NCBI GenBank assembly: GCA_963812945.1
Contig: CAWEXD010000012.1
Span: 124,001-188,000 of the forward strand
Length of the DNA: 64,000 bases
Direction of reading: 5' to 3'
Source: DASRDR01 sp963812945 [NCBI: uncultured Candidatus Rokubacteria bacterium]
GTDB taxonomy: Bacteria; Methylomirabilota; Methylomirabilia; Rokubacteriales
The notes under the pieces are model-generated. The model saw nothing but the letters and a program-made list of their open reading frames with translations, was not told the origin of the DNA and did no database searches. Positions 56,226-64,000 of the stretch are shown here, piece by piece. Position 1 is the first letter of the stretch, and the number at the start of each line of letters is the position of its first letter. Position numbers and translations under genes: made by a program.

Positions 56226-56774
56226 TCAGCGGCCGAGCCAGATCCGGACCGCCTGCGCCGCGGCGTCCGCCGCGCGCGTCTCGATCTCGGCCTCGGTCAG
56301 CGTGCTGAGGGGATGCTGGATCACCGCCGGTACCAAGGCGTCCATCCCCAGCGCCGCGCGCTGCACCTCGGCCTCGTGCAGGAACTCGGTCGTCACCACC
56401 ACCGCGGTCGGGCGATTCAGGGCCTCCAGCCGGACGCCGTCGTGCATACAGCACGATGTGCAGGACCCTCAGTCGCCGATCGCGGTCAGGACGATGTCGT
56501 TGTCCCGCGCGATGACGTCGAGGAGCTCCGGCGCCGCCACCCGCGAGAAGCTGTCCTTGCGGTAGTAGGTCACCGCGCCCAGGCGATGCTCGGCGCCCAG
56601 CCGCTCGGTCGCCCGTCGCAGGAGCTTGCCCGCGTTCCACTTGGTGTTGTCGAGCACGGCGAGGCGCAGGCCGGCCAGCCCCTCGACACGGGGTGCGATC
56701 GGCTGCGGGGCCGCCGTCACCACGCCGCGCGGATCGTAGACCGGCAGGCCGTCATCCGGAACGCCCTGGACCAT
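56226..56774 (-). CDS. UGSC-family selenoprotein (in-frame TGA)
   Basis: A 182-residue protein if TGA at 56469-56471 is selenocysteine 102. The frame reads TAIGD-U-GSCTSCCMHDGVRLE, an exact UGSC motif, for which the family is named. The family is found with Sec or Cys at the first place; its reaction is not established. The N-terminal part includes LRLAVLDNTKWNAGKLLRRA, and the C-terminal part VIQHPLSTLTEAEIETRA, both typical of the family. A SECIS hairpin with ideal spacing follows the TGA. The gene starts 18 bases after the stop of the 57-kb unknown gene and is likely its functional partner. Confidence 0.9.
56440..56456 (-). promoter_or_regulatory. Bacterial SECIS hairpin of the UGSC gene
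   Basis: With the T of the TGA as 1, bases 16-21 (TCGTGC) pair with 27-32 (GCACGA) around a TGTAT loop at 22-26. The loop holds the GU step at positions 23-24, the same place as in E. coli fdhF and in the fdhA SECIS of this window. Confidence 0.85.
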
Positions 56775-56792
56775 GGTTGTGCCTCCTCGGGC

Positions 56793-57887
56793 TCAGAGGT
56801 AGCAGGCGCCGTCGACGCAGAGCGGCCCCTTGACCGGCGCCGCCCCGTCGATCCCTCGCAGCACGGGATTGCTCATGTGACCCCAGCCGGGAATGAAGGC
56901 GGAGAAGCGCCCGGCCTCGCCGCCCGCGACGAACAGGTGGATGTGATCGGGGCTCGGCACGACCGGGATCCGCGAGTCGAGCTCGCGTTTGTACCAGACC
57001 GGGAGGTTCCGGTTGTACACCTTCCCGTAGCGGTGCTCGAACGCGAGGTCGCCGAACCGGTTGCCGGCGTTCGTCCAGAGATAGCTGCGGACGTCCGCCC
57101 GCCGCCAGCCGTGCGCGGCGATCGTCCGCGCGTGCTCGAGACCGAGGACGACCGCGCAGTGGCCGGACGACACCGCGTTGTTGTGGGCGATGGTGGACAT
57201 CGCAGAGACGATCGAGTCGAGAATGCCCTGGGGGTCGTTGGCGACGTGGTTGGTCACGCTGTGCGGCGGCTCGGCGGCGAGCACGAAGACGGTCGAGTCG
57301 CGCTCGTCGAAGCCCTTGTCGACGTGGTAGGGGGCGAGCGGGCTCTGCGCCTCGTTCTCGGCGATGCAGTACGTGTACTTGCCGGGATGGCCGAGCGTCG
57401 CCTTGTCGAGATCGCCCGGCCAGCCGCCGCCGACGTTGAGGAGGATCAGCCGGATCGCCCGGCCGATCGTGGCGTTGGCCCGGTTGCCGGAGCCGAAGCA
57501 GTTGCCGCCGGCGTTCATGCCGATCTCGCGCGCGATCGGCCCGTTGACCACCAGGAGCGGGGCCGCCATGTGCGTCGTCGCCTGGACCCCGTTCAGGTTG
57601 AACGCCGGCGCGGTGAGGGCCAGCATCGCCGCGCGCACGACCGGCGCGTACGCCGGCTGGCAGCCGGCCATCACCAGGTTGATCGCCAGGACCCGCCGCG
57701 TCAGATTGCCCCAGCGCGGCGGCACCCGGCACTCGACCAGGTCCGGCTCGCCCCCCAGCGCCCGGAGCATAGCGACGATCTTCTCCGGCGTGGGCGGCAC
57801 GACCGGCAAGCCGTCCGAAAAGCCCTGCTCGTAGTACCACTCGACGAGGTCGACGGAACGGTCGACGAGGGTGTCCATGTGGAGCAT
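56793..57887 (-). CDS. Conserved protein of unknown function, partner of the UGSC gene
   Basis: About 364 residues from the ATG at 57885-57887; a TTG at 57914 and an ATG at 57878 are alternatives. It has no signal peptide. Conserved-looking segments include AINLVMAGCQPAYAPVVRA, MNAGGNCFGSGNRANATIG, and GHPGKYTYCIAENE, with single cysteines in each. It ends CVDGACYL with two more. Cysteines spread in this way beside a Sec protein suggest thiol or selenol chemistry, but this is inference. It is translated just before the UGSC gene. Confidence 0.75.
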   Translation of the reverse strand: MLHMDTLVDRSVDLVEWYYEQGFSDGLPVVPPTPEKIVAMLRALGGEPDLVECRVPPRWGNLTRRVLAINLVMAGCQPAYAPVVRAAMLALTAPAFNLNGVQATTHMAAPLLVVNGPIAREIGMNAGGNCFGSGNRANATIGRAIRLILLNVGGGWPGDLDKATLGHPGKYTYCIAENEAQSPLAPYHVDKGFDERDSTVFVLAAEPPHSVTNHVANDPQGILDSIVSAMSTIAHNNAVSSGHCAVVLGLEHARTIAAHGWRRADVRSYLWTNAGNRFGDLAFEHRYGKVYNRNLPVWYKRELDSRIPVVPSPDHIHLFVAGGEAGRFSAFIPGWGHMSNPVLRGIDGAAPVKGPLCVDGACYL

Positions 57888-58030
57888 GGTCACCGGAGCG
57901 GACCCTTCGTACAAGGCCCACTACACAGCGGCGGGGCGGGAGCGAGTCACGGGCCGCTTGGACGGGACCCTGCCTCCCGGCGCCGGCGGGCGTCTGCTAG
58001 ACTGGCGGCACACCGGAAGGAGGTATGGAC

Positions 58031-58993
58031 ATGGCCGATGGAGCTCCGAAGCACGCGTGGATGAACGGCCGGATCATCCCCTGGGACCAGTGCGTGGTGC
58101 ACGGGCGGAGTGCCGGCGGTTTCATGGGCAGCAACGTCTTCGAAGGGGTGCGCGCCTACTGGAACGCGCCGCAGGAGGAGCTCTTCGTCTTCAAGCACGC
58201 GGAGCACCTCGAGCGGCTGGCCCGCTCGATGAAGACGGTGCGCCTGGAGGTGCCCTACACGCTGCCGGAGATCGGCCAAGCCTCGCTGGACCTCCTCCGA
58301 GCGAACGGGTTCCGCCAGGACGCCCACTTCGTTCCGGTGGCCTTCTTCGGGATGGGGGCGCACAACTTCAACACGCTCGGCCCCACCGTGGACAACGGGG
58401 TCTACATCACGGCGGTGCCGTGGGCGCAGCCGGCGGCCCTGTGGAACGGCGTGGCTGCCTGCGTCGCCTCGTGGCGCCGGATCAGCGACGACAGCGTCCC
58501 CCCGCGGCTCAAGGCCGGCGCCAACTACCAGAACAGCCGCCTGGCGCAGACCGAGGCCCGGGTGAACGGCTACGACACGGCGATCATCCTGAACAACCGC
58601 GGCACGGTGGCCGAGGGTCCGGGCGCCTGCCTGATGATGGTGCGCGACGGGAAGCTGGTCACGCCGCCCGTCACCGCCGGGATCCTGGAGAGCATCACGC
58701 GCGCCACCCTGATGGACCTGGCCGCGCGCGAGCTCGCCGTGGACGTGGTGGAGCGGGAGATCGACCGCACCGAGCTGTACGTGGCGGACGAGGTGTTCAT
58801 GTGCGGGAGCGGCCTCGAGGTGCTGCCGATCACCTCGGTGGACCGCATCACGATCGGCCAGGGAGCGCGCGGGCCGCTGACGAAGCGGATCCAGGACGTC
58901 TACTTCGGCGCCGCCCGCGGGGACCTTCCGGCCTATCGCCACTGGCTCACGCCCGTGTACAGCGCGGCGCGCGAGCCGGCCGGAGCCCGCTAG
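58031..58993 (+). CDS. Class IV aminotransferase (branched-chain aminotransferase-like)
   Basis: A 320-residue fold-type IV PLP enzyme. The PLP lysine lies in PRLKAGANYQNSRLAQTEA, preceded by GSNVFEGVRAYW, and followed by VAEGPGACLMMVRDG and VMCGSG-like VFMCGSGLEVLP. These are typical of BCAT/D-amino-acid transaminase proteins. The ATG at 58031 is spaced 7 bases from AGGAGG; the earlier ATG at 58025 is too close. It is divergent from the UGSC unit across a region holding a TAGACT -10-like box. Confidence 0.9.
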   Translation: MADGAPKHAWMNGRIIPWDQCVVHGRSAGGFMGSNVFEGVRAYWNAPQEELFVFKHAEHLERLARSMKTVRLEVPYTLPEIGQASLDLLRANGFRQDAHFVPVAFFGMGAHNFNTLGPTVDNGVYITAVPWAQPAALWNGVAACVASWRRISDDSVPPRLKAGANYQNSRLAQTEARVNGYDTAIILNNRGTVAEGPGACLMMVRDGKLVTPPVTAGILESITRATLMDLAARELAVDVVEREIDRTELYVADEVFMCGSGLEVLPITSVDRITIGQGARGPLTKRIQDVYFGAARGDLPAYRHWLTPVYSAAREPAGAR

Positions 58994-59062
58994 CGAATCC
59001 TGGTCCTCCCCGCCCGAGTCTCTGCGTATGGAGGGCGGTGGCGCGAGTGTCCACGCTCTCCG

Positions 59063-59170
59063 CAGCGCAGCCCCAGGTAGCGTCCCGGCGTGACGCCGAA
59101 GGCCGCTCGAACATACGCGTGAATGCGCCTGATCGGCGAACCCTGACGCGAGCGCTGGCTCCGCCAACGG
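59063..59170 (-). pseudogene. AraC-family regulator remnant (C-terminal helix-turn-helix)
   Basis: About 36 codons of AraC-type DNA-binding sequence spread over three frames: LAEPALASGFADQAH, then FTRMFER, then AFGVTPGRYLGLR. Two single-base losses separate them: CATTC (59121-59125) where CATTTC is expected, and CGGCC (59101-59105) where CGGGCC is expected. The upstream part of the gene is replaced by the divergent lysE-type gene. Two indels within 25 bases plus truncation point to true decay, not a sequencing slip. Confidence 0.7.
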
Positions 59171-59189
59171 CGTCCCCCGGCCCGCCCAG

Positions 59190-59786
59190 ATGACGCGCGA
59201 TCAGGCTCTCGCCTTCATCGCTTTCTCGGTCGCGGCAGCCGGCACCCCCGGGCCCAGCAACGTGCTCCTGACCGCCACGGGCGCGCAGGTCGGTGTGCTG
59301 CGCGGCCTCCCCTGCTTGCTGGGGGTGGCCCTCGGCATGGCGGTGATGATGTTCCTCGTGGCCTTCGGGCTCGGCAGCGTGATCCTCGACAATCCCGTGA
59401 TCATCCGGGGGCTCAGGTGGTGTGGCGCCGTCGTCCTGTGCTGGCTCGCGTGGAGGATCGCGACCGCCCGTCCGGTCGACTCCGGACCGGATGTCAGCCC
59501 GGTCGGCTTCCTGGGCGCGGCATCCTTCCAGTGGGTCAACCCGAAGTCGTGGCTCGTCTGCGCCAGCGCCGCCGCGACCTTTCTCGACGAGGGGGCTGGA
59601 AGCGCGCTGGGGCAGTCTGTCGCCTTCGGGCTCCTCTTCCTCCTGGCGTGTCTCCCCAGCTGTTTCCCCTGGCTCGCCTTCGGTGCGGTCCTTCATCGCG
59701 TGCTCAAGACCGAGCGCGCATTCCGGATCTTCAACGTCGCGATGGGCGCGCTGCTCGCTGCCTCCGTGATCCTCTTCGTCTGGTAG
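59190..59786 (+). CDS. LysE-family amino-acid exporter
   Basis: A 198-residue membrane protein with five or six helices. The family motif is at the N-terminus (AAAGTPGPSNVLLTATGAQV) and a second conserved piece is FQWVNPKSWLVC. LysE/RhtB proteins export amino acids. The ATG at 59190 lies just beside the AraC remnant, whose ancestor may once have controlled it. Confidence 0.9.
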   Translation: MTRDQALAFIAFSVAAAGTPGPSNVLLTATGAQVGVLRGLPCLLGVALGMAVMMFLVAFGLGSVILDNPVIIRGLRWCGAVVLCWLAWRIATARPVDSGPDVSPVGFLGAASFQWVNPKSWLVCASAAATFLDEGAGSALGQSVAFGLLFLLACLPSCFPWLAFGAVLHRVLKTERAFRIFNVAMGALLAASVILFVW

Positions 59787-59831
59787 CGTGCGGGCAAGGT
59801 CCGCGCGGCGACCGTGTCCTGCGAAGCGCCC

Positions 59832-60554
59832 CTAGCCCGTCCGCGGGGAGGCGGCTCCCACGTGCACGTGCGCCCCCGTCGACGCGCCCGCCACCGGCCC
59901 CCGGAAGGCGAGGAACGGAATGCCCTGCGCGCGGAGGTGGTGGAGCAGGGCGCGGCCCTCGGCGGTGTCCGGGTGCACCGCGACGTCCACGGCGTTCCGG
60001 TGATCGAAGCCCAACCGGTCGTGCAGCGGCGTCTGCCCCAGCGCGCTCACCGGAAGCGGCCGCCCGAACCGCGCGGCGAAGAAGTGCTCCAGCCGCTCGA
60101 CCTGCGCGAGCGTCCAGGCACTCGCGCCGCGGTACTCGACCACCTCCGGCGTCGACCGCTCTTCGCCCGGGGGCACCGGGGGGAGCGCCGCCAGCCTCCC
60201 GAGCGCCTGCGCCTCCACCACGATCCGCTGCGAGTCCTCCATCTGCCTCCGCGTCCCCTCGAGCCGCGCTCGGGCCTGGGTCACGGCCAGCTCGGCGCTC
60301 TCCATCTCGCCACGCGCGACGAGTCCCTGCGCATGGAGAGCGCGGTACCGCACGGCGGTGGCCGTCGCGCGAGCGACCGCCTCCTCCTCGAGCGCGAGCA
60401 GCCTGGCGAGCGTGTCCTGGTACTCCCGCGTCCTCAGCTCGAGCTCGGCGAGCGCGTCGGCAGGACCGTCGGCGCCCGCGCGACCGGCCGTCCCGACCAG
60501 GAGCCCGGCCAGCACTCCCGGCGCGAGCCTCAGGAGCCGTCGACGCGCGATCAC
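59832..60554 (-). CDS. Secreted M15-like peptidase with N-terminal coiled coil
   Basis: A 240-residue exported protein. A basic start (MIARRRLLRLAPG) and hydrophobic stretch form a signal peptide ending near AGADG. Residues about 40-115 form a long charged coiled coil (LELRTREYQDTLARLLALEE). The C-terminal domain has HDRLGFDHRNAVDVAVHP and a late STGAHVHVG, the His/Asp/His zinc pattern of M15-type (VanY-like) peptidases. It may trim peptidoglycan stems. The GTG start overlaps the stop of the upstream gene. Confidence 0.75.
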   Translation of the reverse strand: MIARRRLLRLAPGVLAGLLVGTAGRAGADGPADALAELELRTREYQDTLARLLALEEEAVARATATAVRYRALHAQGLVARGEMESAELAVTQARARLEGTRRQMEDSQRIVVEAQALGRLAALPPVPPGEERSTPEVVEYRGASAWTLAQVERLEHFFAARFGRPLPVSALGQTPLHDRLGFDHRNAVDVAVHPDTAEGRALLHHLRAQGIPFLAFRGPVAGASTGAHVHVGAASPRTG

Positions 60555-61390
60555 CTCGGGCCCGGAGGGGCGCACGGCGCCACGCACCGAGCGCCCCGCG
60601 CGTCGATCACCACGACGTCGACGGGTCCGCCGACGTGGCGGTCACGATCCTGGTTGAGGCGAGCATCCTCGCGAATGCCTGCCTCGATCACCTCGCGGAC
60701 GTGCTCCGCGACCTTCGCGGGCCCCTGGACGGACGCGCCGAACAGGGCCGCGGCGCCGGCCAGGGGCCCTCTCCGGTAGAAGGCGTCGAGCGCGTCGGGC
60801 CACGCCGCCACGCCGCGCGGCGGCGAGGCGCGCCCGGCTTTCCAGGCGTCGTCGAGCTGGACCCAGCCGAGGGTGGCGCGGCCGGCCGCCACGTACGCGA
60901 CGAGGAGGGTCACTCGGGCCGCCTTCAGGCGCACCTTCGCCTCGGCGTCCGCCGGGTTCGCCGCCAGCGCGCGCTTCGCCGGGTCCCGGATCTCTCGGAG
61001 GCTCCGCTGGAGGGGTTGGCGCAGGCGCTCGAGGATCGTCTCGAAGGTCAGGCTCGAGGCGTCCAGCGGAGTGATGAGCTCGTGGACGTAGGCCACGGTG
61101 TCCTGCGCCGGACCAAGGGTCGCGAGACCCGCCACGGCGACGGCCAGGGGCAGCGACCCGTGCAGCGCGATCTTCGTTCGGCGGTCCTGCCGCTCCCAGG
61201 GCGTGGCCCCGGGCTTCGGCAGCACCTTGGTCCACAGTCGATCCGCGCCGACCACCACGAACTGGGCCCGCGGGACGCCCAGGACGATCGTGCCCGATCG
61301 AAGCTCGGCGGCGCCGCCGGCGAGTGACGGGCTCGCCAGAAGGAGGAGCGCGAGCGTGAGCGCGTTCAACGACCGGATCACGCCGCCCAT
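60551..61390 (-). CDS. Exported protein resembling an Ntn-hydrolase (proteasome beta-like) fold
   Basis: A 279-residue protein with a signal peptide of about 22 residues (NALTLALLLLASPSLAGG). The mature part begins RSGTIVLGVPRAQFVVVGAD and continues TKIALHGSLPLAVAVAGLAT. This matches the opening strands of proteasome-like Ntn hydrolases (x-T-x-V-G, then V-x-AAD, then K-I-x-x-I, then A-AGL). The residue before GT is Ser. The call is from pattern only. The stop overlaps the peptidase start, so the two exported proteins are translated together. Start at the ATG 61388-61390. Confidence 0.6.
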   Translation of the reverse strand: MGGVIRSLNALTLALLLLASPSLAGGAAELRSGTIVLGVPRAQFVVVGADRLWTKVLPKPGATPWERQDRRTKIALHGSLPLAVAVAGLATLGPAQDTVAYVHELITPLDASSLTFETILERLRQPLQRSLREIRDPAKRALAANPADAEAKVRLKAARVTLLVAYVAAGRATLGWVQLDDAWKAGRASPPRGVAAWPDALDAFYRRGPLAGAAALFGASVQGPAKVAEHVREVIEAGIREDARLNQDRDRHVGGPVDVVVIDARGARCVAPCAPPGPR

Positions 61391-61479
61391 GCCGTCCTGC
61401 TGGTGCAAGAGCGTTGCCCCTTGGGATATCGGCGGCTGGTGCCGCCCGCGGCTCGCCCGACTACCGTGGTTGCTGAGAC

Positions 61480-61500
61480 CGGGCGACAGCATGTCGCCCG
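61480..61500. promoter_or_regulatory. Perfect palindrome in the divergent region before the LigD-type polymerase
   Basis: CGGGCGACA (61480-61488) and TGTCGCCCG (61492-61500) are separated by three bases. It lies between the minus-strand Ntn-like gene (start 61390) and the plus-strand ligD-type gene (start 61620), so it cannot be a normal terminator of either. An operator role is plausible. Confidence 0.45.
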
Positions 61501-61619
61501 AATGACGCGCTGTCCCGTCCGTGGCGTCCCTGCGCCGTCGACCGGCCGGCGCTGGGTGGCGCCGCCGAACGCACCGCGATCCCGAACGACCCGCTGCCGG
61601 TTTCCGATATGCTCGGGGC

Positions 61620-62933
61620 ATGGCGCCAGCACGGGCCGAGCGCGTCGTCCTCCAGGTCGCCGGCCGCGACGTCACGATCACCAACCCCGGGAAAGTCTAC
61701 TTTCCCGGGGCCGGGATCACCAAGCTCGAGGTCGTCCGCTACTACCTCGCCGTGGCCGAGGGCGCGCTGCGCCACGCGGGCGGCCGCCCGAACGTGCTGG
61801 TGCGCTACGCCGACGGCATCGACGGCGAGCACTTCTACCAGAAGCGGGCGCCCCGGGTCCGCCCCGCCTGGGTCGACGTGGTCGCGCTCCGCTTCCCCTC
61901 GGGCCGCGCCGCCGAGGAGGTCGTGCCGCGCGACGCCGCGACGCTGGCCTGGATGGCGAACCTCGGATGCCTCGAGCTCCATCCCCATCCCGTGCGGGCG
62001 GAGGACCTCGAGCGTCCCGACGAGCTCAGGATCGACCTCGATCCGGTGCCCGGCGTCGAGTGGCCCCAACTCGTGTCCGTCGCGCGGGTCGTCCACGCCG
62101 CCCTGTCCGACCACGGCCTGGTGGGCTGGCCGAAGACCTCGGGCTCTCGAGGCATCCACGTCAACGTGCGGATCCACCGGCGATGGTCCTTCGTCGAGGT
62201 CAGGCGCGCGGCGCTCGCCCTGGCCCGCCTGGTCGAGCGGCGCGCGCCGGCGCTCGCGACCAGCAAGTGGTGGAAGGAAGAACGCCACGGCGTCTTCCTC
62301 GACTACAACCAGAATGCCAAGGACCGCACCGTCGCCAGCGCGTACTCGGTCCGCCCCCGGCCCGACGCCCGGGTCTCGGCGCCGCTGACGTGGGAGGAGC
62401 TCGACCGCTGCCAGCCGGAGGAGTTCACGCTCGGCACGATGCCGGCCCGCTTCGCGTCGATCGGCGACCGGCACGCGGCGATCGACGACCACCCCGGGTC
62501 GCTGGAGTCGCTGCTGGCGCTCTCCGCCGAGCAGGAGGCGGAAGGCCTCGGCGATGCGCCGTGGCCGCCCCACTACGCCAAGCAGGCGGGCGAGCCGCTC
62601 CGGGTGGCGCCGTCACGCAAGAAGGACGGGCCGGCCCCCGGCGGCCGCCGGGTCCCGACGAGGCCGCTCGTCGAGATCGGCCGGGCGCACACGAAGGCGG
62701 AGGCCCTCGCCGGGCTCGAGCGCTGGAAGGCACGCCACCCCGCCGTCGTGCCGCATCTCCAGCCCGCCGACGTGCTCGTCGATTCGATGCGCGGGCGCTC
62801 CACGACCTGGACCCGCGTCCGCGTGAACCTCGAGCACGTGCCCGAGGCGCTGCGTCCGGCGCAGGAGCCGCTCGATCCCGACGACATGCCGCGGTGGTCG
62901 TCCTCGATGCGCCGATCCGGGGCAGAGACCTGA
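61620..62933 (+). CDS. LigD-type DNA polymerase/primase domain protein (non-homologous end joining)
   Basis: A 437-residue stand-alone LigD polymerase. The archaeo-eukaryotic primase fold is shown by the KVYFPGAGITKLEVVRYY start, the metal Asp pair in LRIDLDPVPG, the SGSRGIHVNVRI His motif and GVFLDYNQNAKDRTVASAY. It adds nucleotides at broken ends. A C-terminal region of about 130 residues (from about 310) is charged and extends past the core domain. The ATG follows an AT-richer patch (GATATGCTC) that may hold the -10 box. The ligase gene faces it from the right. Confidence 0.92.
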   Translation: MAPARAERVVLQVAGRDVTITNPGKVYFPGAGITKLEVVRYYLAVAEGALRHAGGRPNVLVRYADGIDGEHFYQKRAPRVRPAWVDVVALRFPSGRAAEEVVPRDAATLAWMANLGCLELHPHPVRAEDLERPDELRIDLDPVPGVEWPQLVSVARVVHAALSDHGLVGWPKTSGSRGIHVNVRIHRRWSFVEVRRAALALARLVERRAPALATSKWWKEERHGVFLDYNQNAKDRTVASAYSVRPRPDARVSAPLTWEELDRCQPEEFTLGTMPARFASIGDRHAAIDDHPGSLESLLALSAEQEAEGLGDAPWPPHYAKQAGEPLRVAPSRKKDGPAPGGRRVPTRPLVEIGRAHTKAEALAGLERWKARHPAVVPHLQPADVLVDSMRGRSTTWTRVRVNLEHVPEALRPAQEPLDPDDMPRWSSSMRRSGAET

Positions 62934-62960
62934 CGGCGCGGGGCCGGGGTCGTCGGGCGA

Positions 62961-64000
62961 CTATCCCCCAGCTCTTCCGAAGATCCCGGCCAGCTCCGCG
63001 GGCGGCGTGACCTCGAGCTGGTCGTAGCGGCACTCGGCGGGCGGCTTGTCCGGCCGCCATCGCGCGAAGGTCGCCGCGTGCCGGAACCGGTCGCCCTGCA
63101 GGTGATCGTAGGTGACCTCGCAGGCGCGCTCGACGCGAAGCGGCTCCCACGAGAGATCCTTTCCCTGGCTCCAGCGGCTCTGGCCGCCCGGCATCCGGGG
63201 CGAGCCCTCGAGCGCCTCGGCCCACTCGCGCCACGGGTGCCCATCGAGCGCGCGGGTCCGCAAGGGCTCGAGCTCCTTCGCGAGCTGCCGCCGCATCAGC
63301 GTCGTGAAGGACGACGTCACCCCGACGTGGTGGAGGGTGCCCTCGTCGTCGTAGAGGCCGAGCAGCAGCGACCCGACCAGCTCGCCGGGGCCGGTCTTGT
63401 GCCACCGGAACCCCGCGACCACGCAGTCAGCCGTGCGTGTGTGCTTGATCTTCAGCATGACGCGCTTCCCGGGCTGGTACGTCGTGCCTTCGTGCTTGGC
63501 GATGACCCCGTCGAGACCCGCCCCCTCGAATCGGTGGAACCACTCCTGGGCCACGGCCCGGTCTCGGGTGCACGGAGTGAGATGGACGCGGCCGGCGGCG
63601 CGCGCGAGCGCCTCCTCCAGCCGCGCGCGGCGCTCGGCCTGCGGCCGGGATCGGAGATCCTCGTCTCCCTCCGCCAGGAGGTCGAAGGCGACGAAAGACG
63701 CCGGCGTCTCGGCCGCCAGCTTGGCGACGCGCGAGGCCGCCGGGTGCAGGCGCATCTGGAGGGCGTCGAAGTCGAGCCCCTCGTCCGTGGCGATCACGAT
63801 CTCCCCGTCCACCACCGACCGCGCGGGGAGGGTCGCCCGAAGCGGCGCCGCCAGATCGGGAAAATAGCGATCGAGCGGCCGCAGGTCTCGGCTCTGCAGG
63901 TAGAGGCGGTCGCCGTCGCGGAACGCGATCGCGCGGAACCCGTCCCACTTCGGCTCGAAGAGCCACCCCTCGCCGGCCGGCAGCTCGGGCACCGACTTGG
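62961..64000 (-). CDS. ATP-dependent DNA ligase, LigD/LigC type (partial, runs off right edge)
   Basis: At least 346 codons; only the first few residues lie beyond the window. The adenylation lysine is in LFEPKWDGFRA, then VVDGEIV, AGLDGVIAKHEG and VMLKIKHTRTADCV give the remaining nucleotidyltransferase motifs. An OB-fold domain follows (GSLLLGLYDDEGTLHHVGV), ending with VERACEVTYDHLQGDRFRH. It should seal breaks in the end-joining pathway. The 27-bp gap to the polymerase stop shows the pair is convergent, not co-transcribed. Ku is not in the window. Confidence 0.93.
   Translation of the reverse strand, partial: KSVPELPAGEGWLFEPKWDGFRAIAFRDGDRLYLQSRDLRPLDRYFPDLAAPLRATLPARSVVDGEIVIATDEGLDFDALQMRLHPAASRVAKLAAETPASFVAFDLLAEGDEDLRSRPQAERRARLEEALARAAGRVHLTPCTRDRAVAQEWFHRFEGAGLDGVIAKHEGTTYQPGKRVMLKIKHTRTADCVVAGFRWHKTGPGELVGSLLLGLYDDEGTLHHVGVTSSFTTLMRRQLAKELEPLRTRALDGHPWREWAEALEGSPRMPGGQSRWSQGKDLSWEPLRVERACEVTYDHLQGDRFRHAATFARWRPDKPPAECRYDQLEVTPPAELAGIFGRAGG

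Noticed and set aside
1-64000. CRISPR arrays, tRNA/rRNA genes, insertion sequences, prophage
   Set aside because: No direct-repeat arrays, RNA-gene sequences, transposase motifs or terminal repeats were seen on either strand.

Overview
This is high-GC (about 70% by eye) bacterial chromosome, densely packed and mostly metabolic. There are no rRNA or tRNA genes, phage genes, transposases or CRISPR arrays. Formylmethanofuran dehydrogenase genes, several molybdo/tungsto-pterin enzymes, many solute-binding ABC transporters and CoA-transferases, and three probable selenoproteins fit Candidatus Rokubacteria / Methylomirabilota best. That placement is inference, because no marker gene is present.

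Region 1 (about 1.4-22.3 kb) is a Mo/W-pterin C1 island. On the minus strand lies a membrane-bound periplasmic-type formate dehydrogenase (fdhA with Tat signal and a frameshift, fdhB, NrfD-like anchor, fdhE). On the plus strand are a MobA-MoaD fusion and an aldehyde:ferredoxin-oxidoreductase-family enzyme. Minus-strand fdhD follows, then an archaeal-type formylmethanofuran dehydrogenase set (fwdD, a 52-codon ORF, fwdB, fwdA, fwdC). Divergent from fwdD is an NAD-type formate dehydrogenase whose catalytic subunit is split over two genes that flank a NuoE-NuoF fusion. fwdB and this fdhA each have an in-frame TGA exactly at the metal-ligand position, followed by a good bacterial SECIS hairpin, so both are read here as selenocysteine proteins.

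Region 2 (22.3-36 kb) has an EamA transporter, an FAD monooxygenase, a PaaK-like adenylate-forming enzyme, a Rieske oxygenase pair with a NitT/TauT-type transporter, and an iron/aminoethylphosphonate-type ABC transporter whose ATPase gene is frameshifted. Region 3 (36-52.4 kb) is a long minus-strand run: sugar-type ABC transporter, DapA-like aldolase, SDRs, enoyl-CoA hydratase, MaoC protein, two CoA-transferases, a second NitT/TauT transporter and a Gfo/Idh/MocA oxidoreductase. It is divergent from a GntR/FCD regulator and an enolase-superfamily dehydratase, and suggests uptake and breakdown of sugar acids or other organic acids.

Region 4 (52.6-64 kb) is mixed: a CPXCG zinc-ribbon protein, ArfB, a GAF-GAF-GGDEF protein, a CaiB-type CoA-transferase, a third selenoprotein (UGSC family) with an unknown partner, a class IV aminotransferase, a LysE exporter next to an AraC-regulator relic, a secreted pair (Ntn-hydrolase-like and M15-like), and separate LigD-type polymerase and ligase genes facing each other at the right edge.
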